Positions 41,608 through 46,218 of a DNA stretch of 46,218 nucleotides are shown here, in pieces (within the stretch, counting starts at the first letter, position 1; every line of letters begins with the position of its first letter). Origin of the DNA: Phaeoceros laevis. Lineage: Eukaryota; Anthocerotophyta; Anthocerotopsida; Notothyladales. The DNA lies in contig JBNGIQ010009133.1 in the NCBI GenBank assembly GCA_049999765.1, forward strand, positions 42,869 through 89,086, written 5' to 3'. The translations under genes were made by a program, and so were the position numbers. Under the pieces are notes generated by a model that was not told where the DNA came from, did no database searches, and worked only from the letters and a program-made list of their open reading frames with translations.

Positions 41608-43374
41608 TCAGCTGGGGGACTTAGCGGCGAGTGGTACAGGCACGAAAGGCATACTCACAGGGTTCTCGGTTCCTGTCAACCACGACCGTTGAGGATCAAT
41701 GAAGCGAACAGACAGAAACTGCTGGGCTTCGTCATCCTTCAATTGTGAAGCCCAAGTGACCCGTTTCGCTGTATTGCTTCCAGGGCCAGAACATCTGTAA
41801 TCACGCCAAGTTCTTAAGGTTACACAGGAAGGGAGACAGGTTGAAGTCATCAGTCAAGACGACATCTTTCCCACAATTGACACCACAACAGAACGATCGA
41901 CAAAACAACAGTCCAAGTCACCTGTACTCGTAGTAACAAGCTGTCTTCTCGTTTTCGTGATTATTCCAGTTGTTCCACCCGGTTGGTAGAACACAGCTAT
42001 CCATCCATGTGTAAGCAAAAACAACCCGAGCATATGGGGCCCAAGGGCGACCTAGGTGCATGTAAGGACTGCTGGCCCCGTTTCCTGTAATCACACATCT
42101 GCATGTATCACTCGTTCAGTTCTTGTCAGGTCTTTGAGGAAATCTTGGCAACTCTGTTGGTCTACTGTTCCTGACCTACAAAAGCAGAACCAGGAAGAGG
42201 CTCCATAGCAGAGACTACAAACCTGAGGAAAACATAACCCGTAGACTCAAAGGGGCTTCTTCGCTGCTGTGCCGTAATATACCCATTGGACTTGCAATGG
42301 ATATGACAATACTCCAACAAAACTGATGCATTCCCAAATATGAAGTCAACACTTCCCTCAATGTAGCAATCTCGATAATATTGCCGACCGTAATGCAGAT
42401 AAGCTGTGTCCTGCATCCAGTGGCCGAAGGTAAGTCAGGTTGGAGCCCTTAGATGTCCACACGACCTTCAGGGATCAGCCGTCCCAGTACCTGCCAACCT
42501 AGAAACCGGCACCCGTAAAATGCGCATCGATCCGCTGTCACTCGGATTGCTACGGCCTGCCCTGATCCCTGAATTGACAAACATTGTAAAAGGCATGAAA
42601 AGCATGTCGAAATTCCATGCCAGTAGACAATAATTGGCTCTCCCTCACCAAGAACGCCTACTGGTGCTAAACAACCAGCAAACACGCTGCATGCAGATAG
42701 AACGTAGCGGACTTTGATGCGCTCCCAATGGATGAGGAAGAAAACAGGCGTGCCTGGTGGCTGTAGAGTCTAGGGCCGTGCCTTGGGTGCAGCATTCTCA
42801 AAAGTGATGCCCTGAGCTATGAAATCTTCTCCCTCCACTATAGCGGTGCCGCATCCAAACGTCCCTGTGCCGATTACTCGGGATGCCTGGAGGGAGCAAC
42901 CATGACTATCCTGATCAGGTCGCTCGCCCGGTTCCAGTGCTGAAGGCCAGCAGGGAACTGTCATGCAATAAATCTCTGGACAGGAGCTACCTGGTGATGC
43001 TCGATGCTGGTGGCCGTGTTGGGCCAGGTCAGGATGGTGTCCTCTGCTGAATCTGCGCAGAGAGTGATGTGATTTTTGGACTTGGGAACGTAGATAGGCT
43101 GGCGATAAACTCCGGCGGCTATGTGGATCACCACGCGCTGTGAGTTGCATAGCGGCACGGCGTCGATGGCGTCCTGCACGGTGTAGTAGNNNNNNNNNNN
43201 NNNNNNNNNNNNNNNNNNNNNNNNNNNNNNNNNNNNNNNNNNNNNNNNNNNNNNNNNNNNNNNNNNNNNNNNNNNNNNNNNNNNNNNNNAGTTGCATAGC
43301 GGCACGGCGTCGATGGCGTCCTGCACGGTGTAGTAGTGGCCGGTACCGTCCGCCGCCACTTTTACCACCGCCAT
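41608..43374 (-). CDS. Pectinesterase, PME31-like, without pre- or pro-region
   Basis: Six exons: 43374-42991 (containing an artefactual gap), 42886-42782, 42568-42491, 42410-42223, 42098-41922 and 41794-41608. Removing the 100 N and one copy of the 47-bp duplication gives an in-frame 323-residue protein, close to the usual length of pectinesterase 31. Family motifs are present: AAGVYRQPIYVPK, GQAVAIRVTADRCAFYGCRF, GWQDTAYLHYG, SVDFIFGN (catalytic Asp), LGRPW (active-site Arg) and TGWNNWNN. It would demethylesterify homogalacturonan. It starts MAVVKVAADGTGHYYTVQDA with no signal peptide and no inhibitor-like pro-domain, as in PME31-type proteins. The exon 2 donor is GC (AAG/GCACGG). Confidence 0.93.
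43190..43289. other. Artefactual assembly gap (100 N)
   Basis: The 47 bases just left of the gap (43143-43189) are repeated exactly just right of it (43290-43336). Two contig ends therefore overlap, and the real gap length is zero. Collapsing the overlap restores an unbroken 79-codon first exon of the pectinesterase gene. Confidence 0.93.
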
Positions 43375-43645
43375 CGTCGTGCCCTGGCGCTAGGACGACA
43401 GTCTACCAGCGTTGGACAAGAATGCCAACCAAGCACCACGACGGACGCCCTCCTGACTCGAGCTCGGACTTGCCGTATCTGTATTGACTTCTTGACGAGC
43501 AAACGCAGCTCAACACATTTTTTATTGAGCCTCCTGTTCCATTTTTTCAAAAAGTAAGATTTAACACTGAACCTCTCTGCTGTCTGTACACATCAACCGA
43601 GTCACGATGGCACTGCTAGGTACCTACTTGAAGGTGATGCTGCAT

Positions 43646-44810
43646 CTAGGAGGGCCCATCTTTTCTTCTGCCTGCGTTGCACCTGCTCTGGAAATCGTCC
43701 GCCAGTTGTTGCACGTTGCCAGATAGGCCCAATAGTGGAGGTGGGAGACAGTAAGGCGGGAGTACTGGGAAAGAAGCAGCCGTCTGCTTCGAAGGCCTTT
43801 GACTGTTGGAATTCCTCATTGTTGCAGCCACAGCTGGACGGGGACGAGCCTGTATGAGAAACTCGTAGAGGAATGAAAACAGCCCGAAACTTGCGCAGCT
43901 TTGCATCAATGCTTGAGGAGAGCCTGCAGTCCCAAATAACGAGTTTAGGTCAAGATTCGAATTCGATCGCTGACTATCTTATTAGATCGCAGGCCATCCT
44001 ATAGTGCATTCATTCCTTGCAAAATGTAGCAAAAAGAAGTACCTGGGGTGCTGAGGGCCAAGCCGGTGGCGCAACCAGCAATTCCCGCATTGATAGCTGT
44101 GACAAGATGCAGCCGGATAAGGATGACGAAATATTAAAGCAGCACTGCAACAACAGAATGCATCTAGCTGGTGACTTCGTTTTGCAGCAATAAACCGGAT
44201 GCACATAATAGTTTACCGTCTTCCTTCCCCCGAATCCGTTTCAAGGAACAGGTAACTAGACTGTGCACACCTGATAAGAGAGCAAATGTCTGCGAGAAAC
44301 AAACAAAAGACCGTGACTTCACTTTGGGCGTAATTTGGAAACTGTCACTCAAACCTAAACCAACCAGTACTGCCCTCTCTGGCGGAAATTCTGAGAACAT
44401 ATTCCCAGGAAGATGAATGACACTGTCCTGTAAAGACAAGGAAAAACAGGGGCAATGAGCCAACGAGCCTTTTACCCTTGCAGAGTTGCCGGCCTCCATG
44501 AACGCTCCCTTGAATCCCGCCTTCTTGTATATGCCCGTGCCTGTAGCATAAAACCCTCAGTACACCGCTGGCTCTGAGGACACCATCCCGCAGGTTATCC
44601 AGAACGGTTGGAAGAACTTGAGATAACATCAGCCATAGAGGAGTTGAGCAAACCGAGGCCAAAAACGGAACCCATGACAGAGCCAGCCAAAGCATCCCCA
44701 ACGCCTTTGAAGACGCAAAAAAAGGGTCCGTCATACGGCACTACGGGGCCAGCATCATCCCCCTGCGTCCAGCCCTCGCCATCAGAGGAGTCGGGGGATT
44801 TCTGCTCCAT
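43646..44810 (-). CDS. TIM22: Mitochondrial import inner membrane translocase subunit TIM22
   Basis: Five exons, 44810-44654, 44540-44476, 44289-44217, 44096-44043 and 43923-43646, encode 208 residues. The N-terminus is acidic and Ser-rich (MEQKSPDSSDGEGWTQGDD). The Tim17/22/23 domain follows: GDALAGSVMGSVFGLG, GIYKKAGFKGAFMEAGNSAR, TFALLSGVHSLVTCSLKRIR, INAGIAGCATGLALSTPGSP and ALMQSCASFGLFSFLYE, giving about four membrane segments rich in GxxxG. The match is to plant TIM22, the channel that inserts carrier proteins into the inner mitochondrial membrane. The C-terminal roughly 55 residues (Pro, Ser and Arg-rich) extend past the conserved core. All introns are GT-AG. Confidence 0.92.
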
Positions 44811-46068
44811 CGGGAGGTGAACTGGTAAGCAGACGCCTAAGACTACACTCGAAAGAACGAAGAAGCAAAATTTGATATTACGGTTTTACAGTGACGGATC
44901 AAACGAGTTTCCGCTGAAACAATGGGTCGTGCGGTCGTTACCGTCTTATATTTGGTTATACATCACTAAGCGACTTGCCACAGCTAGTACCGTTTCCACG
45001 AAGGGGCTGAATTTGACAGAGTTGGCCATGGAATGCAGTCTTGAGCCTCGGCATACCTACGACCTACTGCCTTCGCAGCTCGCCTCGCCTCGCCTTAGCT
45101 CCCCTTCATGGATAGGGTTTTGCAGGTTGGATGTGTGTGTGTGTGTGTTTATTGCTGGGTGGGTATATCAGGTTTTGCAGGTCCTTAGTTGTAGGATCCG
45201 CTAGGCAATGGCCGGAGTTCTTCGGAGCAGAGGTGGGGAGGACGGGAGGGGGGGGAGGGGGAGACATGAGCAAAGCCGAGCATTCAAAAGAATCGCCGAC
45301 TCACACCTATTACCAACAACGTAGCGTTTCTGGTTGTCAGATAGTTACAAGCCTGTAAGCCTTACAGGCCTTACAACTATAAAGAGGTCAGCACAAGAGT
45401 GCGCTAGGCACAAGAATCTGCGAGAACGAAGGCCGTAATTTGGGCTCACTGCAAGAGACACAACAAGGTAGCAGAATTAGGCGACTCGCCAGGGAAAACC
45501 AAATTAACACCATCAAACCAAGAAGGCAACCCACTATCTGACAACCCAGAATAGTATGATTTTCACGCTTACTTTTGCCAACAAGATACAATTAGACACA
45601 ATTTCCGGTGAGGTGTTGCTGGGAATTTGAAGTCGTCCACCCTGAAAACCAACAGCACCTACAACTTGCAACCTGCACCAGCTATGGGTCTCAGATTTGT
45701 ACATCGACACATTTTGTGGTAAAAGGGTGTCACACAATGCTTGAAAACAAACAATTAAGGCACCCGGATGCAGCATTCTGTGCAGATAATAAAAAAGGAA
45801 CAGTCATAATGCATGCTTCACCAACCTGCGGCGGACTTAGTCCATTCCAAGGTTGCTGCGAAGTTACCAACTCCCACATAACCACCCCAAAGCTCCCTGT
45901 CCATGTCTCAGTTTGACAGGGATAGAGTTAAGCACGCACATTCACCCCAAGAGAACGACAACAGTCTCAGTTTGACGGGGATAGAGATAAGCAAGCACAT
46001 TCACACCCAAGAGAAAGACAACAATCTCTCGCACACACACCTGAGCACTGGCTAGATCTTCAGTATTC
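44811..46068. other. Intergenic region between TIM22 and the partial PPR gene
   Basis: About 1.26 kb without a gene. It contains a GT microsatellite (about 45130-45148), a GGGGGGAGGGGGA run near 45250, the inverted repeat GCCTGTAAG-C-CTTACAGGC (45351-45369), and a tandem repeat in the likely 3' UTR of the PPR gene. Confidence 0.45.
45905..46023. repeat. Two-copy tandem repeat, period 59 bp
   Basis: GTCTCAGTTTGAC(A/G)GGGATA starts at 45905 and 45964; both copies run through GCACATTCAC to CCAAGAGAA(C/A)GACAACA. Downstream of the partial PPR stop on the minus strand. Confidence 0.85.
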
Positions 46069-46218
46069 TCATGGTCGACCCTTACAACTGCAATGCCCGT
46101 TTGCGAATCGATGCACACGGAACCCATCCCTTACCACAATGTCTCTCTGTTCAAGCCTTGACATAATTTCCGTGGAGCTGTGGCAGTCACTACACATGCG
46201 TAGATTCTTCGTTACCAC
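46069..46218 (-). CDS. DYW:KP-type PPR RNA-editing factor, C-terminus only
   Basis: The last 49 codons and TGA stop of a minus-strand gene that runs off the right edge. It reads VVTKNLRMCSDCHSSTEIMS, then RDIVVRD, VHRFANGHCSC and finally KGRP. The CxxC zinc/catalytic pair and the second zinc-site residues (H, C, C) of a DYW deaminase are intact. The terminal Gly-Arg-Pro replaces Asp-Tyr-Trp, a form described for the DYW:KP group linked to U-to-C editing. The segment is nearly identical to the equivalent part of the PPR protein at 6666-9063 apart from the last residues. Confidence 0.9.
   Translation of the reverse strand: MVTKNLRMCSDCHSSTEIMSRLEQRDIVVRDGFRVHRFANGHCSCKGRP

Noticed and set aside
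43140-43487. Plus-strand frame spanning the second N gap
   Set aside because: It is antisense to the pectinesterase first exon and its apparent repeat comes from the 47-bp assembly overlap.
1-46218. tRNA, rRNA or snoRNA genes
   Set aside because: No cloverleaf with intact A and B boxes, rRNA block or paired C/D boxes was found by eye; a covariance-model scan could still reveal a diverged one.

Overview
The window is nuclear DNA from a land plant, most likely a seed-free one. Genes carry GT-AG introns, usually 80-450 nt, and lie close together. Several encode organelle-targeted plant proteins: a plastid-type pyruvate dehydrogenase E1 alpha, a TIR1/AFB auxin receptor, TIM22, an MnmA/TRMU-type tRNA thiouridylase and PLS-class pentatricopeptide repeat (PPR) editing factors. 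Two DYW domains end in Gly-Arg-His and Gly-Arg-Pro instead of Asp-Tyr-Trp, and one still shows the KP form of the PG box. This DYW:KP type is known from plants with reverse U-to-C organelle RNA editing (hornworts, lycophytes, ferns). With the compact gene layout, a hornwort is my best guess. That is inference; no species was identified.

Layout. 0-6.6 kb: a possible transposon-related ORF (-), an ARGLU1-like splicing cofactor gene (-) head-to-head with an intronless histone stem-loop-binding protein gene (SLBP, +), then unassigned coding-like minus-strand segments. 6.6-9.1 kb: a DYW:KP PPR gene whose N-terminus carries what looks like the PDF motif of OSB organellar ssDNA-binding proteins; it is interrupted by a 100-N gap. 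10.7-12.2 kb: plastid PDH E1 alpha. 14.2-20.3 kb: two tandem paralogous PPR genes that end at the E+ region with no DYW domain. 20.4-28.4 kb: gene-poor DNA with a foldback element, a 27-bp minisatellite, a CTCTCTAC array, several short tandem duplications and AT-rich DNA. 29.3-31.4 kb: TIR1/AFB. 32-33.4 kb: RPS24 (-) and a short COMM-domain gene (+) sharing a 136-bp promoter with inverted telo-boxes. 33.6-35.7 kb: a seven-exon MnmA/TRMU gene. 36.4-37.7 kb: a decayed TRM61 copy (-). 37.8-40.2 kb: a fourteen-exon RluA-family pseudouridine synthase. 40.3-41.0 kb: a two-exon gene for a 69-residue protein. 41.6-43.4 kb: a pectinesterase-31-like gene (-) broken by an artefactual N gap. 43.6-44.8 kb: TIM22 (-). 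46.07 kb to the end: the last 49 codons of another DYW:KP PPR gene (-).

Much of the gene content serves organelles: RNA editing (four PPR genes), tRNA thiolation, protein import and plastid acetyl-CoA supply. The genes are independent eukaryotic transcription units, not an operon. The most unusual items are the PDF-PPR-DYW:KP fusion, the DYW-less tandem pair with a shared recurrent insertion, an SLBP gene in a plant, and a foldback element with 62-bp arms enclosing 20-bp repeats. Exon borders were set by eye from splice consensus, reading frame and family resemblance.
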